Positions 14,437 through 21,789 of a stretch of 21,789 bases of DNA are shown here, piece by piece. This DNA comes from Acholeplasmataceae bacterium UBA6235 (GTDB lineage Bacteria; Bacillota_I; Bacilli_A; Acholeplasmatales; UBA5453): assembly GCA_002441525.1 (NCBI GenBank), contig DJWH01000113.1, positions 1 through 21,789 on the forward strand. The letters are read 5' to 3'. The notes under the pieces were generated by a model. It made no database searches. It was not told where the DNA came from and was given only the letters and a program-made list of their open reading frames with translations. The position numbers were made by a program, and so were the translations under genes. The first letter of the stretch is position 1, and each line of letters begins with the position of its first letter.

Positions 14437-15597
14437 ATGGACGCTATCAAGCAATCCCTCTATGTAATACGAGCCTTAAAAAAACAAAATTTTGAAGCCT
14501 TTTTTGTCGGCGGCTGTGTTCGTGATTACTTATTAAAACGTGAAACCAATGATGTTGATATCGCAACCGCTGCGAATCCATACAAAGTAATGGACATCAC
14601 AAAAGCGAAGCCAACTGGCTTGCCATATGGTACCGTAAGCATTCAAAAAGACAAATTAAAAATTGAAATAACCACCTATCGTCGTGATGGTAATTATTTA
14701 GACAATCGCCATCCAGATGAAGTGATACCTGTACAAACCATCGAAGAAGACGTGAAAAGACGTGACTTTACGATCAATGGTTTGGCGATGAATGACGCCT
14801 ATCAAATCTTTGATTATGTGGGTGGAAAAGAAGACCTAAGATTGAAAATTATACGTGCCATCGGCAACCCCGATGAACGTTTTCAAGAAGATAGTTTACG
14901 CATATTAAGAGCAGCTTATTTCCAATCAAAACTAGGGTTCCAAATTGAAAAGGAAACCCGTTTAAGCATGGCTAAAAACAAGGATTTAATCTTGAATTTA
15001 CCAAATGAACGCGTATTTACCGAGCTGATTAAACTCTTAAAAGAGCCACATCAGTTGAACGCACTGAAGACCTTGGATACCTCTGGGATTTCAACCGTCT
15101 TACCAGGACTCGATAAAGGCATTCGATTTGTCGTTGAAAACATGAAAGAACCTTTATTCATTGACGCATTCTTTGGGTTATGTTTTAGCTTGAATGGCTC
15201 CGTTCCATCGGCTTGGAAATTTTCCAATATCGCGAGATTAAAATATGAAAAAGTGGTTGAATTGGTGAATCGAAACCAGCCATTATCGAATGTAGATTTA
15301 TTCACCCAAGGGTTAGAAATCGCCTTACTTACGAATAAAGTGTCTTTCCTATTGGGCAAATCATCCAATCAAAAACGAGCGCTTGAAGAACGTTTCCAAC
15401 AACTGCCCATCAAGAGTGCGTTAGATTTAAAACTGAGAGGTTCAGACCTCATCAGTATCACCAATAAAAAACAAGGGGCTTGGGTATCCAAAGCCATTGA
15501 TGACATGGTCATCGCAGTCCTTGAAAACCGTGTTCAAAATGACTACGAAGCGCTAAAGGCGTATGTCTTACAGAAAGAGGTAAAGCATGAAAAGTGA
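14437..15597 (+). CDS. cca: CCA-adding tRNA nucleotidyltransferase (class II)
   Basis: This 386-residue enzyme adds CCA to tRNA 3' ends from CTP and ATP without a nucleic acid template. The nucleotidyltransferase core shows GGCVRDYLL (25-33) and the metal-binding D39-V-D41 (TNDVDIAT). RRDFTINGLAM and the nucleotide-selecting NPDERFQEDSLRILRAAYF region follow, then a helical tRNA-binding C-terminal half. The length fits Bacillus-type enzymes without an HD domain. ATG 14437 is preferred over an upstream GTG, because the GTG is part of the ribosome binding site AGGTGAT. Its end overlaps pulA by 11 bases, so the operon has coupled translation. Confidence 0.96.
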   Translation: MDAIKQSLYVIRALKKQNFEAFFVGGCVRDYLLKRETNDVDIATAANPYKVMDITKAKPTGLPYGTVSIQKDKLKIEITTYRRDGNYLDNRHPDEVIPVQTIEEDVKRRDFTINGLAMNDAYQIFDYVGGKEDLRLKIIRAIGNPDERFQEDSLRILRAAYFQSKLGFQIEKETRLSMAKNKDLILNLPNERVFTELIKLLKEPHQLNALKTLDTSGISTVLPGLDKGIRFVVENMKEPLFIDAFFGLCFSLNGSVPSAWKFSNIARLKYEKVVELVNRNQPLSNVDLFTQGLEIALLTNKVSFLLGKSSNQKRALEERFQQLPIKSALDLKLRGSDLISITNKKQGAWVSKAIDDMVIAVLENRVQNDYEALKAYVLQKEVKHEK

Positions 15598-17668
15598 TTT
15601 CTTTTCTTACCTAGACGGGTTTAACTTAGTCACCATCATGGTGCCAAAACCCATCGATAATGATCACAAAAAATTTATCCTCGAGAGCGGCGTTCAAAAG
15701 ATTGCTTTAACGATTGTTAAAATGCAAAACATCGGCGCTGAAACCAAATATTCTTGTGCCATCAACGATACGATTTTCCTCAATCAAAACTATATGGTTT
15801 TCGATGAATCGAGAAACCAATCGTTCTTAAGAACAGGACAAATCGTACGTACCGAATTATTTGACATGATGTATGATTATGACGGCGATGATTTAGGGGT
15901 AACTTATAGCGAAAGTCAAACCACTTTTAAACTGTGGACACCTGTTGCAAAAGAAGTGGAACTCGAACTCATTGACCTCAAAGGCATCAAACAATTCATC
16001 GATTTGAGATATCAAGAACTGGGTATTTGGTCCGTGACTATTTTTGGTAATCTTGAAGGTTATAAATACAGATATAAAGTCAGAGTCAATGAAATATTTA
16101 AAACGACCACAGACCCATATGCAATCGCCTCTTCAGCAAATGGCACATATAACTACGTGGTCAATCCGGATAAATTCTATGCATTTAAACATGCAAAACC
16201 AGAGTTTTCTGGTCGAAAAGTGGATGCGGTTCTATATGAAACATCGATCCGTGATTTCACCATTGGTAGTTCTTCTAAGGCTACCCAAAAGGGCTTATAC
16301 CGAGGATTTATTGAAGACCTACCAAATGAAGGTGTTCAACATATGGTCGACTTGGGTATAACCCACGTCCAATTGATGCCTGTATACGATTTCGAAGGCA
16401 CAGACGAAATTAAGAAGAATGAACTTTATAACTGGGGCTATAACCCTTCTCAATACAATGTACCAGAAGGTTGGTTCTCAGCCAATCCCGATGATCCATA
16501 TGAACGTATCAATGAACTTCGTGAAGTTGTGGATACCCTTCATGGTAAAGGTCTACGTGTGAACATGGATGTGGTGTATAACCACGTATTTAACATGGGG
16601 ACTTTCCCATTTGAAAAATTGGTGCCAGGCTATTTTTTCCGTTTTGATGACAAAGGCATTCGCACCGAAGTTTCTGGTTGTGGAAATGACATCGCATCGG
16701 AACGCCCTATGATGCAAAAATTCATTTTAAATTCCATCAAATGGTGGATGAATACATACCATATCGATGGCTTTAGATTTGACTTAATGGGACTACTTGA
16801 CATCGAAACGATGAATAAGGTCGATAGTCTGGTACGCTCGATTGACCCAGCAGCTTTCGTCTACGGCGAAGGTTGGAACATGGCCAATACGTTACCACCA
16901 GAAAAACGTGCACACATGGGCAATCAACAATTCATGCCATTCATTGCACATTTCAATGACGCATTTAGAGAAGCCATTAAGGGTGGTACATTCTCATCCA
17001 CACTCGGGTTCGCGATGGGTGGAAAGGTATCCAATGCTGACTTATTCTATCTGTTTACAGGTAGCGCGGTCGATCAATACCGTTTCTTCAATCCAAATCA
17101 ATCCATCAATTATATTGAATGTCATGATAACCATACGTTCTATGATCGCGCTAGAGTATTGAATCCTAACTTTACCGACGCAGAAATCAAAGATTATGCC
17201 CGTTTAGGACTCAGCTTTATCTTGTTATCACAAGGGGTGCCATTTATCCATGCAGGACAAGAATTCTTGAGAACCAAACAAGGGGTAGAGAACTCATATA
17301 AATCACCAGACGCTATCAATCAAGTCGATTGGACATTGCGTGAAAAGCATTTAGATTTGGTTCAAACGGTTAAGGATTTAATCGAAATTCGTAAGACTTA
17401 TAAAGTCTTCCGATTGAGACAAGTCGCAGACATCAAGCAATCGATTCGAATTGCTGAACAAAGCGTTCAAACCTCCACAGTTTCATTCACTTTGAACGGT
17501 CTTAATCAGACCATCCGCGTGTTTTTCAAAAATAACTATATCGATGAGCTATTACCGGTAGGTGAAGGCTATAAAGTCATTTTTAACGGTCATAACAAGG
17601 TGGATGAAGTCGTGACTTCCTATGTTGTAAAACAACCAGGCGCGTATATTTTCGTAAAGGAGAACTAA
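15587..17668 (+). CDS. pulA: Type I pullulanase (alpha-1,6 debranching enzyme, GH13)
   Basis: This 693-residue enzyme has no signal peptide, so it acts in the cytoplasm on alpha-1,6 branches of maltodextrin, limit dextrin or glycogen-like glucan. Layout: an N-terminal domain (1-95), a CBM48-like domain (about 100-190), a GH13 barrel (about 205-590) and a beta C-terminal domain. The catalytic triad is D399 (GFRFDLMG), E428 (YGEGWN) and D514 (CHDNHTFYD). The type I marker YNWGYNPSQY starts at 281, with Asn where most have Asp. The length resembles B. subtilis AmyX (about 718). It sits between cca, which it overlaps, and yhaM, which starts two bases later. No other starch or glycogen gene is in the window. 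Confidence 0.95.
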   Translation: MKSDFFSYLDGFNLVTIMVPKPIDNDHKKFILESGVQKIALTIVKMQNIGAETKYSCAINDTIFLNQNYMVFDESRNQSFLRTGQIVRTELFDMMYDYDGDDLGVTYSESQTTFKLWTPVAKEVELELIDLKGIKQFIDLRYQELGIWSVTIFGNLEGYKYRYKVRVNEIFKTTTDPYAIASSANGTYNYVVNPDKFYAFKHAKPEFSGRKVDAVLYETSIRDFTIGSSSKATQKGLYRGFIEDLPNEGVQHMVDLGITHVQLMPVYDFEGTDEIKKNELYNWGYNPSQYNVPEGWFSANPDDPYERINELREVVDTLHGKGLRVNMDVVYNHVFNMGTFPFEKLVPGYFFRFDDKGIRTEVSGCGNDIASERPMMQKFILNSIKWWMNTYHIDGFRFDLMGLLDIETMNKVDSLVRSIDPAAFVYGEGWNMANTLPPEKRAHMGNQQFMPFIAHFNDAFREAIKGGTFSSTLGFAMGGKVSNADLFYLFTGSAVDQYRFFNPNQSINYIECHDNHTFYDRARVLNPNFTDAEIKDYARLGLSFILLSQGVPFIHAGQEFLRTKQGVENSYKSPDAINQVDWTLREKHLDLVQTVKDLIEIRKTYKVFRLRQVADIKQSIRIAEQSVQTSTVSFTLNGLNQTIRVFFKNNYIDELLPVGEGYKVIFNGHNKVDEVVTSYVVKQPGAYIFVKEN

Positions 17669-17669
17669 C

Positions 17670-18569
17670 ATGGAATTTAATGCAAAAGTAGACAATATGA
17701 ATGTCGGTTCGGACTTTCAAAATATCAATGTCACCTTGGTGAATGGCGATAAAAAGAATTTAAAGTTAACCGATGAACAAGCAAGAAAAATTGAGTTGGG
17801 TAAAACCTATCATTTTGTAGTGGAATCGTATTTAAAAGATGAGAAAGAACAATTCAAAGTGTTATCCTTTGTAGGTATTTTTGAATACATCCAAGACCCT
17901 GTTCAACTCAAAGAAGAACTTCGTAACTTTTATGAATACGCACCTGTGGACATGAAAGCATTACGCGATAGCATCCACAGCTATATGAACGCGATTGAAA
18001 ACAAAGTTTTGAGCGATATCACAAAAGCGATTTTCAAACAATACGAACATAGTTTTTTCATGTTCCCAGCGGCGGTACGTTTCCATCACGCCTATATCGG
18101 TGGGTTAGCGTATCATACCAAAGTGATGCTGGATACAGCGAAACAATTCGCAGACATCTATCCGTATTTAAACAAAGACCTATTATATAGCGGAATCCTC
18201 TTACATGACATTTGTAAGGTGGATGAATTGAATGGGTTTGAAGGCGGCGAATACACCTTAGAAGGTCAATTGATTGGCCATTTGGTGATGGCCTCTATCA
18301 AAGTCGCAGAAACCGCTAAAATATTGGGTTATGAGAAGGAAGAAGCTGTATTGGTTTTAAATCATATTTTGTTATCTCATCATGGTTTACCTAATTTTGG
18401 TGCTGCACGCAAACCAGCTACCGCAGAAGCCATGCTCATCTGGTACATCGATACCATTGATTCTAAATTTACAGTACTTGGCGAAGAACTTGAAAAGACC
18501 CAACCAGGGGATTTCACCCAAGGCATCGCCGTACTGGATAAAACCCGTTTTTATAAAACCAAACTATAG
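17670..18569 (+). CDS. yhaM: 3'-5' exoribonuclease YhaM (OB-fold plus HD domain)
   Basis: This 299-residue protein has an N-terminal OB-fold-type nucleic-acid-binding domain (about 1-90) and an HD metal-dependent phosphohydrolase domain (about 120-280). The metal ligands are visible: the HHAYIGGLAYHT histidines, H179-D180 in LLHDICKVDEL, and further histidines in GHLVMAS and LLSHHGLP. YhaM of B. subtilis (314 residues) trims 3' ends of RNA and single-stranded DNA. A role in general RNA turnover fits co-expression with cca, which rebuilds tRNA 3' ends. AAAGGAG precedes the ATG, which is two bases after the pulA stop. The operon ends at a strong hairpin shared with the convergent GH2 gene. Confidence 0.95.
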   Translation: MEFNAKVDNMNVGSDFQNINVTLVNGDKKNLKLTDEQARKIELGKTYHFVVESYLKDEKEQFKVLSFVGIFEYIQDPVQLKEELRNFYEYAPVDMKALRDSIHSYMNAIENKVLSDITKAIFKQYEHSFFMFPAAVRFHHAYIGGLAYHTKVMLDTAKQFADIYPYLNKDLLYSGILLHDICKVDELNGFEGGEYTLEGQLIGHLVMASIKVAETAKILGYEKEEAVLVLNHILLSHHGLPNFGAARKPATAEAMLIWYIDTIDSKFTVLGEELEKTQPGDFTQGIAVLDKTRFYKTKL

Positions 18570-18570
18570 T

Positions 18571-18606
18571 AAAAAAGCTAGTGATCATAAGTCACTAGCT
18601 TTTTTT
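18571..18606. terminator. Bidirectional terminator between yhaM and the GH2 gene
   Basis: A perfect 14-base stem (18571-18584 with 18592-18605; GC core GCTAGTGA) around a seven-base loop. A and T runs on both sides give U-tracts in both directions. The stop codon of the GH2 gene (TAG, 18595-18597) lies in the stem. Confidence 0.92.
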
Positions 18607-20340
18607 GAACCATTCATGAAGTTGTTCATGGATATCCAACATGATTTTTGGATTGATTTTCATGATAGCGCGATCATAGGTTAGAAACCCATTGATTTCA
18701 TCTTCAACATCGCTTAACTGGGTATATATGAGCACGGATAATCCACGAAGGATCTCTTTTTTCAATTTTTCCAAGTATAACGTCTTAAGGGCTGATTCAA
18801 GCGCATCTACAGTTTCAAACGTCTTATAACCGAAGATGTCGTTTTGGTTAAATCGATGCCCTTCAACAGGTAAACTGTATCCACCAAATTCCGTTAAAGC
18901 GAGGATTCTTTTTTTGGCTGATAGCCTGTAAAATCGGATTTTTTGGAAGTAAATGTGGCGGCTATGGAAATCTCCAACCCCTTGGTCTGACCAACCGGAT
19001 ACATGGTCAACCAATCTGGTTGGGTCCATGGTTTGAACCTTCTTGCATATGCGCTTGGTATCAAATTGACCCCAAGCCTCATTGAAGGGTACCCAGGTAC
19101 AAATCGAAGTCACATTTTTAAGCGTTTGGATGAGCGTCGTTAAATCTTGTTCATATAACTGACAACCCACTGGGTTTTGTCTACCAAATAAACGACGGAA
19201 ATGATCACTGATATGGATATGAGCAATCGACAATACATGATGGAATACCACATTCTTAAATTCGGTACCACTCATCATATCTTGCCAAACCAGCATGCCA
19301 AATCGATCGCAGTGGTAATACCACCGCATCGGTTCCATTTTGATGTGTTTTCTAAGCATATTGAAACCCAATTGTTTCATCGCTAAAATATCATCAATCA
19401 TCGCCTGATCGCTAGGGGGTGTGAGTAAACCATCGCTATAATAGCCCTGGTCAAGTACACCGGACTGGAAATAAGGGTGTCCATTTAAATAAAAACGTTG
19501 GATACCACGAGGATCTGCTTTACGTTCAAAAGAACGCATACCAACATAACTATGTACGACATCGGCCCCGTATTCAATCACTAAATCATACAGATAAGGA
19601 TCCTCTGGTGACCACAATCGAGGATTTTCAATAACAAGGTCGATAGCGTTCAATGGGGTTTCTTCTGACTTAATACAGACCCCTTGATCGATTAATTTCA
19701 CCTTCAATAGGGCAGATTCATGACTCTTAACTTCAATATGAACCGATTGCTTTGAGACATTCGGTGTGATGGTCAAGTCCTCAATATAGGTATTAGGTAC
19801 AGATTCCATCCAAACGGTTTGCCAGATGCCCGATTGTGGGGTATAGAAAATACCGCCACGTTCGAGTCGTTGCTTACCATTTAAGTGATAAGATGTGTCG
19901 GTGGTATCTTGTACTTTTAAAGATATCTCGAAGTTTGAGCTAGAGACATAAGGTGTTATGTCGATAGAAAAGGGTACAAATCCACCCACATGATGACACA
20001 CCAATTGCTGATTGATATACACCCAACAAAGTTGATCAACTGCCCCAAAGTGCAGTAACAATCGACCTTGATTAAATCCATCCGGTAATGTTACTGGTCG
20101 TTTATAAAACGCAGTTTGATTTAAACCCACTGTTTTAGATATACCAGAAAGCACACTTTCAGGTGAAAATGGTACGATGATGGTAGAATCCAATACTTCA
20201 ACATTAAAATCATCCGATATACCAAAATCCCAAGGTCCATTTAAATTGAGATAACTATCCCGTCTCAATTGTGGTCTAGGATACTCTACATGTACCCCCT
20301 GTGCCAATGTTTGACCGTATTTCGTCAATAATGTATTCAT
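18595..20340 (-). CDS. Glycoside hydrolase family 2 enzyme (beta-galactosidase/beta-glucuronidase type), compact form
   Basis: This 581-residue protein has the GH2 order: a jelly-roll sugar-binding domain (about 20-175; NLNGPWDFGI at the start), an immunoglobulin-like domain (about 180-265) and a TIM barrel (about 270-end). The acid/base is E421 in PFNEAWG and the nucleophile is E484 in ALTEFGG, both in the expected places. It is close in size to GusA (about 600), far shorter than LacZ. No signal peptide, so the substrate is imported, presumably by the MFS gene just upstream (five bases between them). Which beta-glycoside is cut is not shown. ATG 20340 is chosen because GAGGG lies nine bases upstream; a TTG at 20349 would lie against the ribosome binding site. 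Confidence 0.92.
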   Translation of the reverse strand: MNTLLTKYGQTLAQGVHVEYPRPQLRRDSYLNLNGPWDFGISDDFNVEVLDSTIIVPFSPESVLSGISKTVGLNQTAFYKRPVTLPDGFNQGRLLLHFGAVDQLCWVYINQQLVCHHVGGFVPFSIDITPYVSSSNFEISLKVQDTTDTSYHLNGKQRLERGGIFYTPQSGIWQTVWMESVPNTYIEDLTITPNVSKQSVHIEVKSHESALLKVKLIDQGVCIKSEETPLNAIDLVIENPRLWSPEDPYLYDLVIEYGADVVHSYVGMRSFERKADPRGIQRFYLNGHPYFQSGVLDQGYYSDGLLTPPSDQAMIDDILAMKQLGFNMLRKHIKMEPMRWYYHCDRFGMLVWQDMMSGTEFKNVVFHHVLSIAHIHISDHFRRLFGRQNPVGCQLYEQDLTTLIQTLKNVTSICTWVPFNEAWGQFDTKRICKKVQTMDPTRLVDHVSGWSDQGVGDFHSRHIYFQKIRFYRLSAKKRILALTEFGGYSLPVEGHRFNQNDIFGYKTFETVDALESALKTLYLEKLKKEILRGLSVLIYTQLSDVEDEINGFLTYDRAIMKINPKIMLDIHEQLHEWFKKS

Positions 20341-20345
20341 GGTAA

Positions 20346-21668
20346 TCAACCCTCAGATTGGTTTGTTTTAAGGTATTTAACCACATACATAACCGGGATA
20401 AATGCAAGTAACGCAACCATAGACCCAGCTAAGTAAATCCCCGGGGTCGGTACCGATTGTAAAACACCAAACTCATCCATATAAGTGGAATCACTATTGG
20501 AGATGACAAATGAACCAATGAAAGGACCAATAATCATTGGAATCATAACAAAGAAAATCATTTTCACGCCTGAGAATACACCAATATGGGTTTTTGGAAC
20601 CAAATCCCTACCCAATGCATTCAACACAACCATCGAAATCAAATATGATCCCATCATCAATACACCGAATATGAGTGTGAATATAAAGGTTAAAGTTAAA
20701 TTATCTTTAAGCGTTACACCAAGTACATAAAGTACAAACATACCGATAACGTAACCAATCACAGAGAGGATTAAGAATGGCTTTTTGCCAAACTTATCGA
20801 CATAACGCCCTCCAATGATGCTCATAATAGAGGATAACGTTAAGAACGCCCCTAATAAAATGACGTAATTACTCATCTCGAGATAAAATTCGAAATAAAT
20901 GATGAAATACGGGATGAATACTTGTTGTGCAATGCCCAAAATCGAGACAGATATATAAACGATATAGAGCATTTTATGGTTACGAATCGTTGTCGGCTTA
21001 AAGCCATAGATGATATCTTTAAAATAATGTGAGGTTTTCTTTTCGATTGGACGATCATGGATTAAAAATAATCCAATGAGTCCCGATATGAATACAATGC
21101 CACCAACCAAGAAAAAGAAGGTTTTCCATTGTTCATTTTTAGTGAAACCATCGAGTAAACCAAAAACAACTAACATACCAAGCAGTGGCATGGTCGCGAT
21201 CAAACCTTCGGCTTTACCACGATTGGTTGGGTGTGTTACATCGGTTACCCACGCTTGAAAGGATGCATCATTGGCGGTGGATCCCACAAAAGTCATCAAA
21301 CAATCGAGTACGATGATGGTCCATAGGGTAATTAAAATGACATTTCCACCGGGAAATATGGTTGAGATGTTTTGGGTATTAATAAATCCAAATAAACCGA
21401 TCGATATACCCCAAATCATATAACCAACGGTCATAAAGACTTTTCGTTTACCCAGTTTATCGGATAGAGCACCCATTGTTAGGGTAGCGATTGTCGCGAC
21501 AATCGCACTCAATGCTACCATGGTTGCGATCGCTTTTGAATCATACGTGACCGTTTTATAGATATACACGTTCAAATACATGTTTTCAATGGTCCATGCC
21601 ATCTGACCAATCAAACCAAAAATAATAAACGCAAACCAAACTTTTTTAGGGAGTTTTTCCGTAATCAT
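20346..21668 (-). CDS. Major facilitator superfamily permease, probable sugar or glycoside importer
   Basis: This 440-residue membrane protein has about twelve hydrophobic segments in two halves. MFS motif A is present after the second helix (G66-A-L-S-D70-KLGKRK), and a second copy (GGRYVDKFGKKPF) lies in the second half. Charged EN and N residues in helix 1 (TIENMYLN) resemble cation-coupled glycoside permeases. It is the first gene of a two-gene operon with the GH2 glycosidase, so uptake of that enzyme's substrate is the natural inference. GGAGGG lies eight bases before the ATG. No regulator gene is present in the window. Substrate and direction are not shown by sequence. Confidence 0.88.
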   Translation of the reverse strand: MITEKLPKKVWFAFIIFGLIGQMAWTIENMYLNVYIYKTVTYDSKAIATMVALSAIVATIATLTMGALSDKLGKRKVFMTVGYMIWGISIGLFGFINTQNISTIFPGGNVILITLWTIIVLDCLMTFVGSTANDASFQAWVTDVTHPTNRGKAEGLIATMPLLGMLVVFGLLDGFTKNEQWKTFFFLVGGIVFISGLIGLFLIHDRPIEKKTSHYFKDIIYGFKPTTIRNHKMLYIVYISVSILGIAQQVFIPYFIIYFEFYLEMSNYVILLGAFLTLSSIMSIIGGRYVDKFGKKPFLILSVIGYVIGMFVLYVLGVTLKDNLTLTFIFTLIFGVLMMGSYLISMVVLNALGRDLVPKTHIGVFSGVKMIFFVMIPMIIGPFIGSFVISNSDSTYMDEFGVLQSVPTPGIYLAGSMVALLAFIPVMYVVKYLKTNQSEG

Positions 21669-21697
21669 TGTTTAGTCCCTCCGTTTCAATTAATTTA

Positions 21698-21706
21698 AGT
21701 ATAACA
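21698..21706 (-). promoter_or_regulatory. Extended -10 promoter of the MFS-GH2 operon
   Basis: Minus strand TGTTATACT, 29 bases before the MFS start. It is the same nine bases as the rpiB promoter. No clear operator was seen upstream, up to the window edge. Confidence 0.55.
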
Positions 21707-21789
21707 CGTAAAAATGGATTTATCAGAAGAATGGTGAAACCTGCTCATAAATATAGATAAATAAACAAAAAATTAGATAAAGGAAGTCA

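Noticed and set aside
20341..20349. TTG start for the GH2 gene
   Set aside because: It directly follows GAGGG with no spacer; ATG 20340 is at nine bases.
21778..21789. AAAGGAAG at the right edge as a ribosome binding site for a plus-strand gene
   Set aside because: The window ends before any start codon could be seen; too little to annotate.
1..21789. tRNA, rRNA, riboswitch or CRISPR array
   Set aside because: Intergenic gaps are short and are accounted for by promoters and terminators; no cloverleaf, direct repeat array or riboswitch-like fold was seen by eye.

Overview
The window looks like chromosomal DNA from a low-GC, wall-less or closely related Firmicutes/Tenericutes lineage, most plausibly Acholeplasma-like. 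The reasons are AT-rich intergenic DNA, very compact gene packing, Bacillus-type gene neighbourhoods (prfA-prmC-tsaC, rpiB-upp-ywzB) and intracellular sugar metabolism. TGA is used as a stop (prfA, rpiB, cca, an acyltransferase gene, the MFS gene) and Trp is TGG, so the standard bacterial code applies and not the Mycoplasma/Spiroplasma code. The genus is an inference.

Layout. 1-409: 5' part of an IS200/IS605-type tnpB on the minus strand, cut by the window edge. 640-1634: minus-strand genes for a small membrane protein built from three repeats and for a Dps ferritin. 1770-4280: plus-strand operon prfA-prmC-tsaC. 4355-5590: PlsC-type acyltransferase with a zinc ribbon, convergent with a YwaF/TMEM164-like membrane protein (5595-6317). 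6474-8285: typA. 8400-9663: operon rpiB-upp-DUF1146. 9650-10255: YigZ/IMPACT family protein on the minus strand. 10287-12897: a second PlsC-type acyltransferase overlapping a GltS-like sodium/solute symporter. 13003-14379: CNNM/CBS/CorC transporter. 14437-18569: operon cca-pulA-yhaM. 18595-21668: minus-strand operon of an MFS permease followed by a compact GH2 glycosidase. No stretch longer than 300 bases lacks a gene; no tRNA, rRNA or CRISPR array was seen.

How it works together. Most genes are housekeeping: translation termination and release-factor methylation, t6A formation, tRNA CCA addition, RNA 3' trimming, ribosome-associated GTPase, pyrimidine salvage and pentose phosphate isomerisation. 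Two parts are catabolic: the alpha-glucan debranching enzyme in the cca operon, and the permease-GH2 pair that likely imports and cleaves a beta-glycoside. Two paralogous acyltransferases and a TMEM164-like protein give a possible membrane-lipid theme.

Signals are clear. Most promoters are of the extended -10 (TGnTATAAT) kind with poor -35 boxes. Rho-independent terminators commonly contain the stop codon of the gene they end. I found no obviously new defence or mobile system. The best leads are the second acyltransferase, which has lost all four zinc-ribbon cysteines in a gap-free alignment with its paralogue; the TsaC homologue lacking two signature residues; the triple-repeat membrane protein; and an 18-bp perfect palindrome over the rpiB promoter.
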